Numbered from the stretch's first letter, positions 7,698 through 17,238 are shown. The stretch is 64,000 nucleotides of DNA from Macrococcoides canis (GCF_002119805.1 NZ_CP021059.1:1860001-1924000); one strand, 5' to 3'. Notes: a model not told the origin generated them from the sequence alone. A program made the numbers and translations.

Positions 7698-8927
7698 TTA
7701 AAACGCCCAATTTCCATTTAAGAAAATCTCTTCTTCGTTGCCTTCAGATGTTACGCCATATATATTCATTTCTGCTGAACCGATCATGAAGTCTTCGTGG
7801 GTAATCGAGTTGTTCAGTCCGGCAGCAGCAAGTCCTGATTCATCTAGTTCCTTACCGCCTTCAAGACAGAATGGGTACGCTGAGCCTAATGCTAAATGGC
7901 ATGATGCGTTCTCATCAAATAACGTGTTATAGTATAAAATCTTAGAATTAGAAATTGGTGAATCGTGTGGTACGAGTGCAACTTCTCCTAAGTATTTCGC
8001 TGCGTCATCTGTATTGAGCAGTCCTTCTAATATATCTTGGCCCGTTTGCGCTTCAAAATCGACTACTTTACCATCTTTAAATGTTAATTTAAAGTTATCG
8101 ATAATATTACCACCATAGCTCAGTGGCAAAGTGCTGGAAACATAGCCATTAACTTTATCTTTATGCGGAACAGTAAATACTTCTTCTGTCGGCATGTTTG
8201 CCATGAACTCTGTACCGTCTTTATTCACACTTGATGCACCACACCAAATATGACCTTCTGGTAAACCAATTTCCAGATCTGTTCCTGGTGCTTTATAGCG
8301 CAGTGCTACGTACTTCTTATTATTTAAGTAATCAGCTTTACTATGAAGATTATCATTATGCTGCGTCCAAGCAGCCTCTGGATTCTCACTATTCATACGT
8401 ACGCTATCTAAAATTGCGTCTAATAACTTTTCAAATGCTTCTGTTTCATCTAGATCCGGGAATACAAGCTTTGCCCATGCTGTCGATGGATAAGCTGCAA
8501 CCGTCCAGCTGAACTGGTCAGACTGCATCATCTTCATGTAATCTTTAAAAGCTCTGCCGTATGCTTTCATATTCGCTGAGACTTTCTTAGGATCGGCATC
8601 CTTTAAGTTTTCTGGACTTGATGAAATAAGTGCAAGTTGAGCCGCATAGTCATTTGCATAATCCATACGCTCATCCACTAAATATTGCGGTACACTTTCA
8701 AAGCTTTCCTGATTACGGTACTTAAAGTTTAACTGTGCTAACTTATCATCAGTATAGTTAACTTTAACATCGCTTGCACCCGCTTCATATGCCGCTTCAA
8801 CTACAAGATGAACGAAATCTTTCGCATCTACAGTTGCACGAATATAAACACGTTGCTCCGGCTGGACGTTCATCCCTACTTTCACAAGTAATGCCGCATA
8901 TTGCTTTAACTGCTCCTCTTTATACAT
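7698..8927 (-). CDS. ampS: Aminopeptidase, M29 family (AmpS/PepS)
   Basis: A cytoplasmic metallo-aminopeptidase of the thermophilic-type M29 family, releasing N-terminal residues from peptides. The N-terminal segment YAALLVKVGMNVQPEQRVYIRA and the C-terminal metal-site regions (LPEGHIWCGAS, SITHEDFMIGS) are typical. Its 409 residues match staphylococcal AmpS (about 413). The start has GGGGG upstream. It follows the UPF0435 gene after 11 bp, so the two likely form an operon. Confidence 0.93.
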   Translation of the reverse strand: MYKEEQLKQYAALLVKVGMNVQPEQRVYIRATVDAKDFVHLVVEAAYEAGASDVKVNYTDDKLAQLNFKYRNQESFESVPQYLVDERMDYANDYAAQLALISSSPENLKDADPKKVSANMKAYGRAFKDYMKMMQSDQFSWTVAAYPSTAWAKLVFPDLDETEAFEKLLDAILDSVRMNSENPEAAWTQHNDNLHSKADYLNNKKYVALRYKAPGTDLEIGLPEGHIWCGASSVNKDGTEFMANMPTEEVFTVPHKDKVNGYVSSTLPLSYGGNIIDNFKLTFKDGKVVDFEAQTGQDILEGLLNTDDAAKYLGEVALVPHDSPISNSKILYYNTLFDENASCHLALGSAYPFCLEGGKELDESGLAAAGLNNSITHEDFMIGSAEMNIYGVTSEGNEEEIFLNGNWAF

Positions 8928-8938
8928 TGTAATCCCCC

Positions 8939-9136
8939 TTATTTACGTAAACTTCCTAACGCATCCGTGAGCGCAGACATTTCACTCGGTGAAAATGTAT
9001 CGCGTTTTTTTACCATCTCGTAAATCTCTGTCAGTTCATCCATCTTATTATCATCTATAGATTCAGGCTTAATTACTCCGATATTTACAAGTTTTAATTT
9101 CTTTACAATTTCATCGATCATTTCTGCTTTATTCAT
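8939..9136 (-). CDS. UPF0435/DUF1128 family protein
   Basis: A 65-residue helical protein matching the YfkK/UPF0435 (DUF1128) family, for example in VKKLKLVNIGVIKPES and the conserved C-terminal ALTDALGSLRK. Function unknown. An AAAGAGG site precedes the ATG. It sits immediately upstream of ampS, as in staphylococci. Confidence 0.87.
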   Translation of the reverse strand: MNKAEMIDEIVKKLKLVNIGVIKPESIDDNKMDELTEIYEMVKKRDTFSPSEMSALTDALGSLRK

Positions 9137-9310
9137 AGGACACCTCTTTAATTTTTTTGTTCAATAAACATTTTATCAAACTATTCTTAACTTTAAAAAT
9201 AATTATTTTCAAAAAGTTATTCTTAATTGTTTATTCTCTGTACATTTTGGCTATATAATAATTAATAAGTGCGGACAGCACATTTCTTATATTTGAGAGG
9301 AGAATATATT

Positions 9311-9616
9311 ATGAACAACAAATTAGTCCCAGCAGTAATCGCCGGTGCAGTGATCGGTGCTGCAGTATCAATGGCTGATAGAAAGACACGTAACTCAGTA
9401 AAGAACACAGTAGCTAAAACTAAACAAAATGGTATTTCACCACAACCTTCAACAAAGAATAAAGTGATGAACTTAAAAGATGAATTACTTTACTGGAAAG
9501 AAACAATCGATGAGATTCGTCGTAACAACCCAGAGTTAGAACGCGCAATCTTAGATGCCAAAGATACATTCATCGAAAAGAAAAACCAAAAGAAAATTTC
9601 TGGACCAAACGGATAA
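9311..9616 (+). CDS. Hypothetical YtxH-like small protein
   Basis: A 101-residue protein with a short N-terminal glycine/alanine-rich hydrophobic segment (VPAVIAGAVIGAAVSM), then a basic, helical, probably cytoplasmic region rich in Lys/Asn. This layout resembles YtxH-type general stress proteins, but the match is only in style. The start at 9311 follows GAGAGGAG; a start at 9269 has no ribosome site. It precedes the YihY gene by 24 bp in the same direction. Confidence 0.65.
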   Translation: MNNKLVPAVIAGAVIGAAVSMADRKTRNSVKNTVAKTKQNGISPQPSTKNKVMNLKDELLYWKETIDEIRRNNPELERAILDAKDTFIEKKNQKKISGPNG

Positions 9617-9640
9617 TTTAATATAAGTAGAGGTGAAATT

Positions 9641-10669
9641 ATGTCTAAAGACAATAAGAGTAACTCTAAATTTCTGACTCAGGCTGCAAAAGGTCCTGAG
9701 TCTAATAATTTAGAGGTAGAAAACAAAAATGCTTTATCCAATGAAGATGAGCAGTATGTTAACAATCAAAGATTTAAATCAAAGCAAGCTAAGAAAGACA
9801 ATGAAACATTATATGTTTCTAAGATCAACAAACCAGCAAAGTATAAACATAACGGTAATTTCTTAAACAAGTTATTATTTAGAATCGGTAAAGACGATGC
9901 TGCCGGATTATCAGCACAGCTCGCGTATTATTTCTTACTGTCTTTATTCCCAATGTTAATTTTCTTATTAACATTAGTTCCATTATTTAAAGTATCACCA
10001 GATACAATCACTAATATGATTGCGAAGAATGCCCCTGGAGATACGGCGAAGATGATTAACGACATCATTTCGGACGTAATGAACAACGCGAATGGCGGAT
10101 TACTATCATTCGGTTTAATCGCCGCGCTTTGGTCAGCATCTAACGGTATGACTGCATTAATGAATGCATTTAATGTATCTTACGAAGTCGAAGATGCACG
10201 TAATCCAGTCGTAGCGAAATTACTCAGCGTATTATTTACAATAGTGATGGTGCTTGTATTTGGTGTTGCATTAGCATTACCAGTATTCGGTGAACAAATC
10301 GGCAACTACTTATTTGGACAGTTCGGATTAGAATCTCAGTTCAAATGGGTATTCTCACTAATTAAAGTTGTACTACCATTAATCATTACATTCATTGTAT
10401 TTACTACACTTTACGCAATTGCACCTAACATTAAGCTTAAATTTAAATCTGTAATTCCAGGCGCTTTATTTGCGACGATTGCCTGGATTGGAGCAAGTTT
10501 CTTATTTGGATTTTATGTTAGTAACTTCAGCAACTACTCTAAAACATACGGCAGTATCGGAGGAGTAATCGTGTTGATGTTATGGTTATATTTAACAGGA
10601 TTTATCATTATTATTGGTTCTCAGATTAATGCTATAATTCATGAGAAGAAACTATCATCTAATCAATAA
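9641..10669 (+). CDS. YihY/BrkB family integral membrane protein
   Basis: The YihY/UPF0761 family of unknown function. A hydrophilic N-terminal extension of about 75 residues precedes the membrane domain, which starts near LSAQLAYYFLLSLFPMLIFLLTL and has about six transmembrane helices. Family motifs include the SLFPM turn, LWSASNG and a final GGVIVLMLWLYLTGFIIIIG. Older claims of RNase BN identity for this family are not supported. Confidence 0.88.
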   Translation: MSKDNKSNSKFLTQAAKGPESNNLEVENKNALSNEDEQYVNNQRFKSKQAKKDNETLYVSKINKPAKYKHNGNFLNKLLFRIGKDDAAGLSAQLAYYFLLSLFPMLIFLLTLVPLFKVSPDTITNMIAKNAPGDTAKMINDIISDVMNNANGGLLSFGLIAALWSASNGMTALMNAFNVSYEVEDARNPVVAKLLSVLFTIVMVLVFGVALALPVFGEQIGNYLFGQFGLESQFKWVFSLIKVVLPLIITFIVFTTLYAIAPNIKLKFKSVIPGALFATIAWIGASFLFGFYVSNFSNYSKTYGSIGGVIVLMLWLYLTGFIIIIGSQINAIIHEKKLSSNQ

Positions 10670-10688
10670 TTCTGAAAGAGGGATAACA

Positions 10689-11261
10689 TTGACATTATTA
10701 TCAAGTATGCTTGAGTATAACAAGAATTTTGTAAACAACAAGGATTATGAACAGTACGCGACTTCTAAAGTACCAGCGATGAAAGCAGTACTATTAACGT
10801 GTATGGACACAAGATTACAAGAATTATCAACGAAAGCACTTGGCCTTAAAAACGGTGATGTAAAAACTGTTAAGAATGCAGGGGCTACAATTACTCATCC
10901 TTATGGCTCTACAATGCGTAGTTTACTTGTCGGTATCTATGCATTAGGTGCTGAAGAAATTATTATTATGGGTCATAAGGACTGTGGTATGGGTGGTCTT
11001 GACGTCGATAAAGTGAAATCAACAATGATTGATCGCGGGATTAAACAAGAAGTGATGGATACGATTATCCATTCTGGTATCGACGTTGATCATTTCTTAA
11101 GTGGATTTAACGACGTGAATGAAAACGTTCGTGAAAACGTTAAGATGGTTTATAATCATCCATTATTTGACCGTTCAGTACCCGTTCACGGGCTCGTAAT
11201 CGAACCTCATACAGGTGAAGTTGAGTTATTAATAAATGGATATGACCATGTAGAAAAATAA
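10689..11261 (+). CDS. Beta-class carbonic anhydrase
   Basis: A cytoplasmic Zn enzyme interconverting CO2 and bicarbonate. Likely zinc ligands are Cys38, His96 and Cys99 (HKDCGM), with the Asp40-Arg42 dyad in CMDTR. It belongs to the short beta-CA group common in Firmicutes (190 residues). The start is TTG at 10689, with GAGGG six nt upstream and a staphylococcal-like N-terminus MTLLSSMLEYNK. The upstream ATG at 10641 lies inside the YihY gene. Its terminator is shared with vraR. Confidence 0.88.
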   Translation: MTLLSSMLEYNKNFVNNKDYEQYATSKVPAMKAVLLTCMDTRLQELSTKALGLKNGDVKTVKNAGATITHPYGSTMRSLLVGIYALGAEEIIIMGHKDCGMGGLDVDKVKSTMIDRGIKQEVMDTIIHSGIDVDHFLSGFNDVNENVRENVKMVYNHPLFDRSVPVHGLVIEPHTGEVELLINGYDHVEK

Positions 11262-11267
11262 CCTTCA

Positions 11268-11305
11268 AAAAAAGAGTGAAATGCGATATGCATTTCACTC
11301 TTTTA
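11268..11305. terminator. Bidirectional terminator between carbonic anhydrase gene and vraR
   Basis: A GAGTGAAATGC / GCATTTCACTC stem with a 5-nt loop. An A-run on the left and T-run on the right serve both convergent genes. Confidence 0.9.
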
Positions 11306-11926
11306 TTCTATTAAATCATGCTGAAATGCATAGATGACGGCCTGTGTTCTATCTTGTACTTCAAGTTTGCTCAGTATATTACTCACATGTGTTTTCACCG
11401 TTTTAATCGTAATATGACTAGCGTCCGCGATTTCCTGGTTCGAGTACCCTTTAGCAATCAGTAACAATATTTCTTTCTCGCGCTCTGTTAACATGTCATG
11501 CAGTTCTGCCTTCTGGTTCATACGCGCTCGCATCTTCATCATCACTTCTTTTTCAAATACGGACTCACCCTGATATGTCTTAATGATGGCGTCTCTTATC
11601 TCTTCTGCGCTACTTGTCTTCAATATGTAACTATCGACGCCGGCATCTAGTGCACCATATACTTCTTTATCTTCTATAAAGCTTGTGAGCATTACTACTT
11701 TCACGTGTGGCATTTGTGATTTAATTTGAGCGGTCGCTTCAATACCGTCCATCTCATTCATCACCATATCCATAAGTACAACGTCCGGTTTAAGTTGTAA
11801 CGTCTTCTCTATTCCTTCTTTACCATTCGATGCTTCTCCAACAATTTCAATGCCTTCTTGCATCGATAAATAACTCGATATTCCGATTCTGACCATTTCA
11901 TGGTCGTCTACAAATATTACGCGCAT
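11303..11926 (-). CDS. vraR: Response regulator VraR
   Basis: A NarL/LuxR-type response regulator of the cell-wall stress stimulon, activated by VraS. The receiver domain (1-120) has acidic residues Asp7-Asp8 and phospho-acceptor Asp53 (VLMDM). The C-terminal LuxR HTH contains [20 protein letters not shown] and the recognition helix region [13 protein letters not shown]. Near-identity to staphylococcal VraR is visible in long blocks such as [20 protein letters not shown]. It begins 1 bp after vraS. Confidence 0.96.
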   Translation of the reverse strand: MRVIFVDDHEMVRIGISSYLSMQEGIEIVGEASNGKEGIEKTLQLKPDVVLMDMVMNEMDGIEATAQIKSQMPHVKVVMLTSFIEDKEVYGALDAGVDSYILKTSSAEEIRDAIIKTYQGESVFEKEVMMKMRARMNQKAELHDMLTEREKEILLLIAKGYSNQEIADASHITIKTVKTHVSNILSKLEVQDRTQAVIYAFQHDLIE

Positions 11927-11927
11927 G

Positions 11928-12947
11928 TTATGCCTCCTCTAATGGCACTTTCACTTCTATACGAGTGCCTGACTGTGGTGCTGATATAATTTGAAATGTC
12001 CCGCCAATTTCGAGTGCTCGTTCTTTCATCGTATTAAGTCCATATCTTGAATCATCGACGCGCTCTACATCGAATCCTTTTCCGTCATCACTTAATCTGA
12101 GAATTACTTTATTCCCTGCTTTAAACAGTTCGATAACAATTTGTGTCGCTTCAGCGTGTCTTAACGTATTAGATATAGATTCCTGAGCGATTCTAAACAG
12201 ATGATCCTCCACACCTTTTTCGAGCTGTATGTCTTCGATATCAGATGTAATGTTTAGTGGTATCTTCTGTTTCAGTTCTTTTAATAGTTGCTGAATACCT
12301 TCTTCAAGTGTTCTGTTCTTCAGGCCAATTGGTCGTAAATGTAATAACAGTGCACGCATTTCAAGCTGCGTTTCTCGAAGCATCTTGTCCAGGAGTTCAA
12401 GCTGCGACTTCACTTTTTCTTCATGCGCACCTGATTTAAGTGCCGATAACATCATAGATGCTGCGAACAGTTGCTGACTTACTGAATCGTGCAGCTCACG
12501 AGCAAGTCGTTGTCGTTCTTCTTCCACGATTTGTTTCACTGTCTCTTCGTTTAATTTATGTACGTCGTTTGTAACGAGCTGATTCTGTCGTTTAATATTC
12601 GCCATTGATATACTTACTTCGTTAATGGCATGCAGTACGTCAATGACTTCAATGTTCTGATCGATTGCGGTATTGATCTGTACGCCTTCTTCAATCTGTT
12701 CGATTTCATTTTTAATGAGCATGAGCTGCTCATTCTGACGGTATGCAACGATTGACCCCATAATTATACAGGCCAGTATCACTGTTACATTTAAAAATAA
12801 AAAGGCAGGCACGCCGACAATTTGCGTATACAGCATCCCTTGAAAGTATATGATGTTGACGAATATGCGGTCTAATATAAAGAACACAATCGCTAAACTG
12901 TAAACGAGTATGAGCATCGTTCCGATCATCTTCGTATAATTGTTCAT
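11928..12947 (-). CDS. vraS: Sensor histidine kinase VraS
   Basis: A HPK7/NarX-type sensor kinase. Two N-terminal membrane helices (about 9-31 and 45-68) have a very short extracytoplasmic loop, typical of intramembrane-sensing kinases. His153 in [12 protein letters not shown] is the phosphorylated residue, and a HATPase domain follows with the G-box [10 protein letters not shown]. It overlaps vraT by 4 bp and is followed by vraR, forming the LiaFSR-like cell-envelope stress system. Confidence 0.95.
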   Translation of the reverse strand: MNNYTKMIGTMLILVYSLAIVFFILDRIFVNIIYFQGMLYTQIVGVPAFLFLNVTVILACIIMGSIVAYRQNEQLMLIKNEIEQIEEGVQINTAIDQNIEVIDVLHAINEVSISMANIKRQNQLVTNDVHKLNEETVKQIVEEERQRLARELHDSVSQQLFAASMMLSALKSGAHEEKVKSQLELLDKMLRETQLEMRALLLHLRPIGLKNRTLEEGIQQLLKELKQKIPLNITSDIEDIQLEKGVEDHLFRIAQESISNTLRHAEATQIVIELFKAGNKVILRLSDDGKGFDVERVDDSRYGLNTMKERALEIGGTFQIISAPQSGTRIEVKVPLEEA

Positions 12948-13639
12948 CGGTACTGCACCTCGAGATCTCCGACGATTGAGGATACGAACAGTTTAATCTC
13001 AACACCGTTTGCATACTTCTCTGTTTCGTACACGACGCGTTCATTACGCGCTTTTTTTACATAATGCTCTTTAAAGTTGAGCTGTCCGTACAGCGTCGTG
13101 TAATCTACTTTCACCTGATAACGATGTGGTACGGTAATCGTCGTCTTACCGATTGCATTGCGAATCACGATGATATTCGTCTGCTTTAAGTTCGCTGCTT
13201 GTGTCAGATCAATATCCATATCACCGACAAAGTGCTGTAAGTTCATATCTTCAAACTTATATACTTTATCAGGTGTCGACTGAAAACTGAGCAGCGACTG
13301 CTTATAAATGGACATGCTGTTGTCATTCGTCTGGATGACTTTCATCGGATGCTTCTTATAGATAATATAACGGATTGCTACAATAACGATAAACAAGAAG
13401 ATGACAATTAAAGTATACGGATTAGACAGCGTTCCGAATAACAGCATAATAACGCCAATCCATAATATGATGAGTCCTCTTAAATTCTCTTTCATCATTG
13501 TGCTGAAGTATATCATGAGCAGTCCAGCGACAATGACGAGCAGCATTCCAATCTTTACGAAGAAGATATAATAAATGTTTGATAGTAGTATTAATGTGAA
13601 GAATGCGATTAACATTTCTGAATTCACAATTTGCTTCAA
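12944..13639 (-). CDS. vraT: VraT (LiaF/YvqF-like) cell-wall stress regulator protein
   Basis: A membrane protein with about four N-terminal helices (residues 7-95) and a cytoplasmic C-terminal domain of the LiaF/YvqF family (DMDIDLTQAANLKQTNIIVIRNAIGKTTITVP). It works with VraS to set kinase output under cell-wall inhibitors. The start is TTG at 13639, with AAGGA about 8 nt upstream; the first ATG would be nine codons in. It overlaps vraS by 4 bp. Confidence 0.9.
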   Translation of the reverse strand: MKQIVNSEMLIAFFTLILLSNIYYIFFVKIGMLLVIVAGLLMIYFSTMMKENLRGLIILWIGVIMLLFGTLSNPYTLIVIFLFIVIVAIRYIIYKKHPMKVIQTNDNSMSIYKQSLLSFQSTPDKVYKFEDMNLQHFVGDMDIDLTQAANLKQTNIIVIRNAIGKTTITVPHRYQVKVDYTTLYGQLNFKEHYVKKARNERVVYETEKYANGVEIKLFVSSIVGDLEVQYR

Positions 13640-13651
13640 AGCGTCACATCC

Positions 13652-14005
13652 TTATGGTTTTACGTTTGATAACAATAATATCTCATACTGTATATTTTGC
13701 TTTTCAACTTCTAAATTTGCAAGCAATTGTTCAATTTCATCAATATCATGATCAAGTTCGTTTATTCTCTGTATCAGTGGCGTGCGATTGTGTAATAGTT
13801 TATTCGAATCCGCCGACTCAATAATGTCAAGTTCCTCTTGTACACGTATTTTCTCGCTCGATAACTTTACAACTTCATTCAGCTTCATACTTTTAAGTAG
13901 ATTGATATCCGAAATCTTCTTATAGCTTGCAGCAATCTGCATGTAAAAGGTATTTTCTATACATCGTTTAACAGTTCTGTTGAGATGTGTTTTAATTTTT
14001 CGCAT
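13652..14005 (-). CDS. vraU: VraU-like protein, first gene of the vra operon
   Basis: A 117-residue hydrophilic protein with a long predicted coiled coil (about 35-105; heptad-like KLSSEKIRVQEELDII, RINELDHDIDEIEQLL). Its position directly upstream of vraT-vraS-vraR equals vraU of staphylococci, whose function is not settled. There is no signal peptide. The start follows a strong GGAGG. Identity rests mainly on position. Confidence 0.72.
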   Translation of the reverse strand: MRKIKTHLNRTVKRCIENTFYMQIAASYKKISDINLLKSMKLNEVVKLSSEKIRVQEELDIIESADSNKLLHNRTPLIQRINELDHDIDEIEQLLANLEVEKQNIQYEILLLSNVKP

Positions 14006-14033
14006 AGTACTTCCTCCTACGGTTAGTACTTTA

Positions 14034-14062
14034 ATTATAAAAAAGTTCCAAAGCCATAAAAA
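14034..14062 (-). promoter_or_regulatory. Candidate vraUTSR promoter overlapping the map terminator
   Basis: On the minus strand a perfect TATAAT (14039-14034) lies just after the T-run of the map terminator. The -35 position (about 14062-14057) reads TTTTTA, a poor match, and falls inside the terminator loop. A weak -35 would fit an operon activated by VraR. Inferred from sequence only. Confidence 0.45.
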
Positions 14063-14078
14063 GCGGCTCTGGAACGAT
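14040..14078 (-). terminator. Rho-independent terminator of map
   Basis: A GTTCCAGAGCC / GGCTTTGGAAC stem with a 9-nt loop and T-run on the minus strand, located between map and vraU. Confidence 0.85.
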
Positions 14079-14098
14079 TCTCATCTCAGACTTTAGGA

Positions 14099-14878
<780 letters not shown>

Positions 14879-14978
14879 TTAAGGATATGTATTGATTATA
14901 GTGTATAAATTCAATATCATATATTCATCACTGTTTATTATAACAGACTCAAACTATTACACAATTGGAATGATTATA

Positions 14979-15968
14979 ATGAAAATTAACTGGTTCAAGA
15001 AATTAATCGGTGCAAGAACAATTAAAACAGGTCTTGCAACATTTTTAACAGCACTCATCTGTCAATTACTAAACTTGCCTGCCATCTTTGCGGTAATTAC
15101 ATCGATCGTTTCAATTGAACCGACGGCACGTGCTTCCTTAAAGAAAGCATTCGTGAGATTTCCAGCATCGATTCTTGGTGCCTTTATCGCAGTGACAAGC
15201 ACATACTTTCTAGGGGACTCACCATTAAGTTATAGTATCGCTGCGACTGTGACAATCTTTGTCTGTTATAAATTGAAACTATACGACGGCCTACTCGTAG
15301 CAAGTCTTACCGCAGTAGCGATGGTACCAAACATCCATCAGGACTTTGCATTTAATTTCTTCTCCCGACTTGCGACGACGACGATTGGTCTGACAACTGC
15401 CGGTGTTGTCAATTTCTTCGTATTACCTCCGAAGTATCATGTACAGATTGCACAACTTCTTGATACACTTGAAACGAAGTTAATGACGATGTTGGCACTA
15501 CGCACAACAGAAATCAATTCGGGATTATCTGATTTAAGCGGAGTAATTCCAATGGTAGAAGAATCTAATAAATTGATTAGTAAGATAGATACTTTGCTGC
15601 AATATCAAAAAGAAGAACTACAGTTTCATGAAGACAAAGCGATTAAATATGAAATTACACAGTTAAAACATCGCCTCGATGTCAATCGCCTCATCCAGCT
15701 GCATGTGAACCAGATGATATTACTGCCAGACGGCACACATTTCACTTTAACCGATGATGAAAAAGAAGCTTTGAATCAATTAGTCTACGCATTTAAACAA
15801 TTTGGTGCAGACCGAACATACACTCCTGACAGAAAGTCGCTTAGTCTGCTAAAGATGAGTGTGAAGCATTTGACGGAATTTGATGATAACCAGATGCGCA
15901 GTCATTACATCTATGAAATATTGATGATTAACAGATTACTTATGGATCATCCGAATAAAGTAAAATAA
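14979..15968 (+). CDS. UPF0421/FUSC family membrane protein (aromatic acid exporter-like)
   Basis: The N-terminal half has several hydrophobic helices beginning IGARTIKTGLATFLTALICQ and a conserved VSIEPTARASLKKA loop. The C-terminal half is cytoplasmic and helical. This is the UPF0421 family, related to FUSC/aromatic acid exporters; the substrate is unknown. The start at 14979 (MKINWFKKLIG) aligns with staphylococcal homologues. A longer frame from 14892 would add a doubtful leader. The ribosome site is weak (GGA). Confidence 0.85.
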   Translation: MKINWFKKLIGARTIKTGLATFLTALICQLLNLPAIFAVITSIVSIEPTARASLKKAFVRFPASILGAFIAVTSTYFLGDSPLSYSIAATVTIFVCYKLKLYDGLLVASLTAVAMVPNIHQDFAFNFFSRLATTTIGLTTAGVVNFFVLPPKYHVQIAQLLDTLETKLMTMLALRTTEINSGLSDLSGVIPMVEESNKLISKIDTLLQYQKEELQFHEDKAIKYEITQLKHRLDVNRLIQLHVNQMILLPDGTHFTLTDDEKEALNQLVYAFKQFGADRTYTPDRKSLSLLKMSVKHLTEFDDNQMRSHYIYEILMINRLLMDHPNKVK

Positions 15969-15973
15969 AAAAG

Positions 15974-16005
15974 AAGGAACGCCTAGTTATAGGCGTTCCT
16001 TATTT
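15974..16005 (+). terminator. Rho-independent terminator of the UPF0421 gene
   Basis: An AAGGAACGCCTA / TAGGCGTTCCTT stem with a 4-nt loop, before the second repeat array. Confidence 0.9.
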
Positions 16006-16028
16006 CAATCGGGTGGATATTATATAAA

Positions 16029-16053
16029 TGAATGGCCGAGGGGTGGACATTCA
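16029..16053. repeat. Diverged single copy of the stem-loop unit
   Basis: Arms TGAATGGCCG and TGGACATTCA around a 5-nt loop AGGGG. Compared with the array consensus, two base pairs are replaced by other pairs (C-G to T-A and G-C to A-T), so pairing is kept although the sequence changed. The conserved G/A mismatch at arm position 7 is also kept. It is 64 bp before array 2 and out of phase with it. Confidence 0.75.
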
Positions 16054-16092
16054 TGGCTACCGTTTTTGTGTGCGTGTGCGGTTGTGCGTGTG

Positions 16093-16363
16093 CGAGTGGC
16101 CGGTAGGCGGACACTCGCCCACCTTTTTATACCCGAGTGGCCGGTAGGCGGACACTCGCGCTCTCTTTTATACTCGAGTGGCCGTTATGCGGACACTCGC
16201 CCATCTTTTTATACCCGAGTGGCCGTTATGCGGACACTCGCCCACCTTTTTATACCCGAGTGGCCGGTAGGCGGACACTCGCGCTCTCTTTTATACCCGA
16301 GTGGCCGTTATGCGGACACTCGCGCTCTCTTTTATACCCGAGTGGCCGGGTTGCGGACACTCG
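16093..16363. repeat. Tandem array of 7 stem-loop units, 41-bp period (array 2)
   Basis: Units start at 16093, 16134, 16175, 16216, 16257, 16298 and 16339, exactly 41 bp apart. Arms are CGAGTGGCCG and CGGACACTCG, identical to array 1. Loops (GTAGG, TTATG, GGTTG) and 16-bp linkers (CCCACCTTTTTATACC, CGCTCTCTTTTATACC) differ from array 1. A partial unit follows near 16380. It lies between convergent genes; the open frames through it are compositional. Confidence 0.95.
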
Positions 16364-16437
16364 CGCACTCTTTTATACACTCGCGCACCTTGTTAACACC
16401 CACACATCATAAGAGCACCTCAAGGGCATCTCACTAC

Positions 16438-17112
16438 TTATAGTCTTTCAAACAATACGTTATTCTCCAGATGCACATGCTGGAATGTCTCACGTTCAAG
16501 CATTGCTAATCGCTGATACACGACTCTGTATGTTCCGCATGCATCTACTGGTGGCGTGAAGTCATTTGTAATCTCGCGTAATCTTTTTAAAACTTCTCCT
16601 GCGCCATCATGCTCTGTTTCCAGCTCATCGATATGTGGCTGCAGTTGCTCACGTAATTCATCTGTCGGATTATCGCTATATTCAATAATGAGCGGGAATA
16701 CATTTTCATCTTCATCTTTCGTATGTTCGATCAATGCATCTCTTAATTTCATCACTAATGTTTTAACTTCGAGTAAATGCGGATGTCTCTCCCCATGTAC
16801 TTTCGCTACTTTCGTTACGTACGGCATCAAATTCTTGAATTCCTCTTCAAGTGGCTTATGGTATTTATTTTGAATGTAGTTGATTAAACTTCTGTTATCC
16901 AGGTATTGAACGTCTAAACCGTCCGTTGTCCCATTATCTAATCGATTAATTTCTTCAAGCAGCGCGTCGAGCGGTGCGCTTTTTTCATTTACCGCTTCAC
17001 TTAACGGAATATCTCCTCCACAGCAAAAATCAATTCGGTTGCTTCTGAATATATCTGCAGACTTAGGTAGTTGTTTAACGATTTCTGATACTTTCATATT
17101 TGCTGTAATCAT
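16438..17112 (-). CDS. scdA: Iron-sulfur cluster repair di-iron protein ScdA (RIC/YtfE family)
   Basis: A di-iron protein that restores Fe-S clusters damaged by nitric oxide or oxidants. The N-terminal ScdA_N domain has SADIFRSNRIDFCCGG with the Cys30-Cys31 pair; the C-terminal hemerythrin-like domain has spaced His/Glu ligands (HGERHPHLLEVK, HTKDEDENVFP, ELETEHDGAG). The start at 17112 lies 8 nt after GGAG; the codons at 17118 and 17121 are too close to it. A perfect palindrome upstream suggests NO-responsive control. No intrinsic terminator follows; the gene ends at array 2. Confidence 0.92.
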   Translation of the reverse strand: MITANMKVSEIVKQLPKSADIFRSNRIDFCCGGDIPLSEAVNEKSAPLDALLEEINRLDNGTTDGLDVQYLDNRSLINYIQNKYHKPLEEEFKNLMPYVTKVAKVHGERHPHLLEVKTLVMKLRDALIEHTKDEDENVFPLIIEYSDNPTDELREQLQPHIDELETEHDGAGEVLKRLREITNDFTPPVDACGTYRVVYQRLAMLERETFQHVHLENNVLFERL

Positions 17113-17147
17113 TATCATCACTCCGGTTTATTATTTAATACACTTTT

Positions 17148-17153
17148 ATTATA
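17148..17153 (-). promoter_or_regulatory. Candidate scdA -10 element
   Basis: A perfect TATAAT on the minus strand, 36 bp before the scdA start. No good -35 is present; that position falls in the adjacent palindrome, which fits control by a bound regulator. Confidence 0.5.
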
Positions 17154-17160
17154 CACATCA

Positions 17161-17183
17161 AAGATATATTTTAAATATATCTT
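17161..17183. promoter_or_regulatory. NsrR-like palindromic operator upstream of scdA
   Basis: A 23-bp perfect palindrome with 11-bp arms (AAGATATATTT / AAATATATCTT) around one central base. It resembles the ATGTATTTTAAATACAT-type sites of the NO sensor NsrR in Bacillus and overlaps the expected -35 region of scdA. Since ScdA repairs NO damage, control by an NsrR-type Rrf2 repressor is a reasonable inference; no such regulator gene is in the window. Confidence 0.6.
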
Positions 17184-17210
17184 TAAATTTGTTCTAAATT
17201 TTGTCACAAA

Positions 17211-17238
17211 AAAAATGAGACGCTAAGTCTCATTTTTA
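17211..17238 (-). terminator. Rho-independent terminator of the FAD oxidoreductase gene
   Basis: An AAAATGAGAC / GTCTCATTTT stem with a 5-nt loop, directly after the stop codon at 17239. Confidence 0.88.

Noticed and set aside
9185-9230. Fur-like AATAATTATT stretch upstream of the YtxH-like gene
   Set aside because: Three mismatches to the Fur consensus in AT-rich DNA; no iron-related gene follows.
16066-16443. Open frames through array 2
   Set aside because: Same reason: repeat-derived frames without ribosome sites, with one running into the scdA 3' end.
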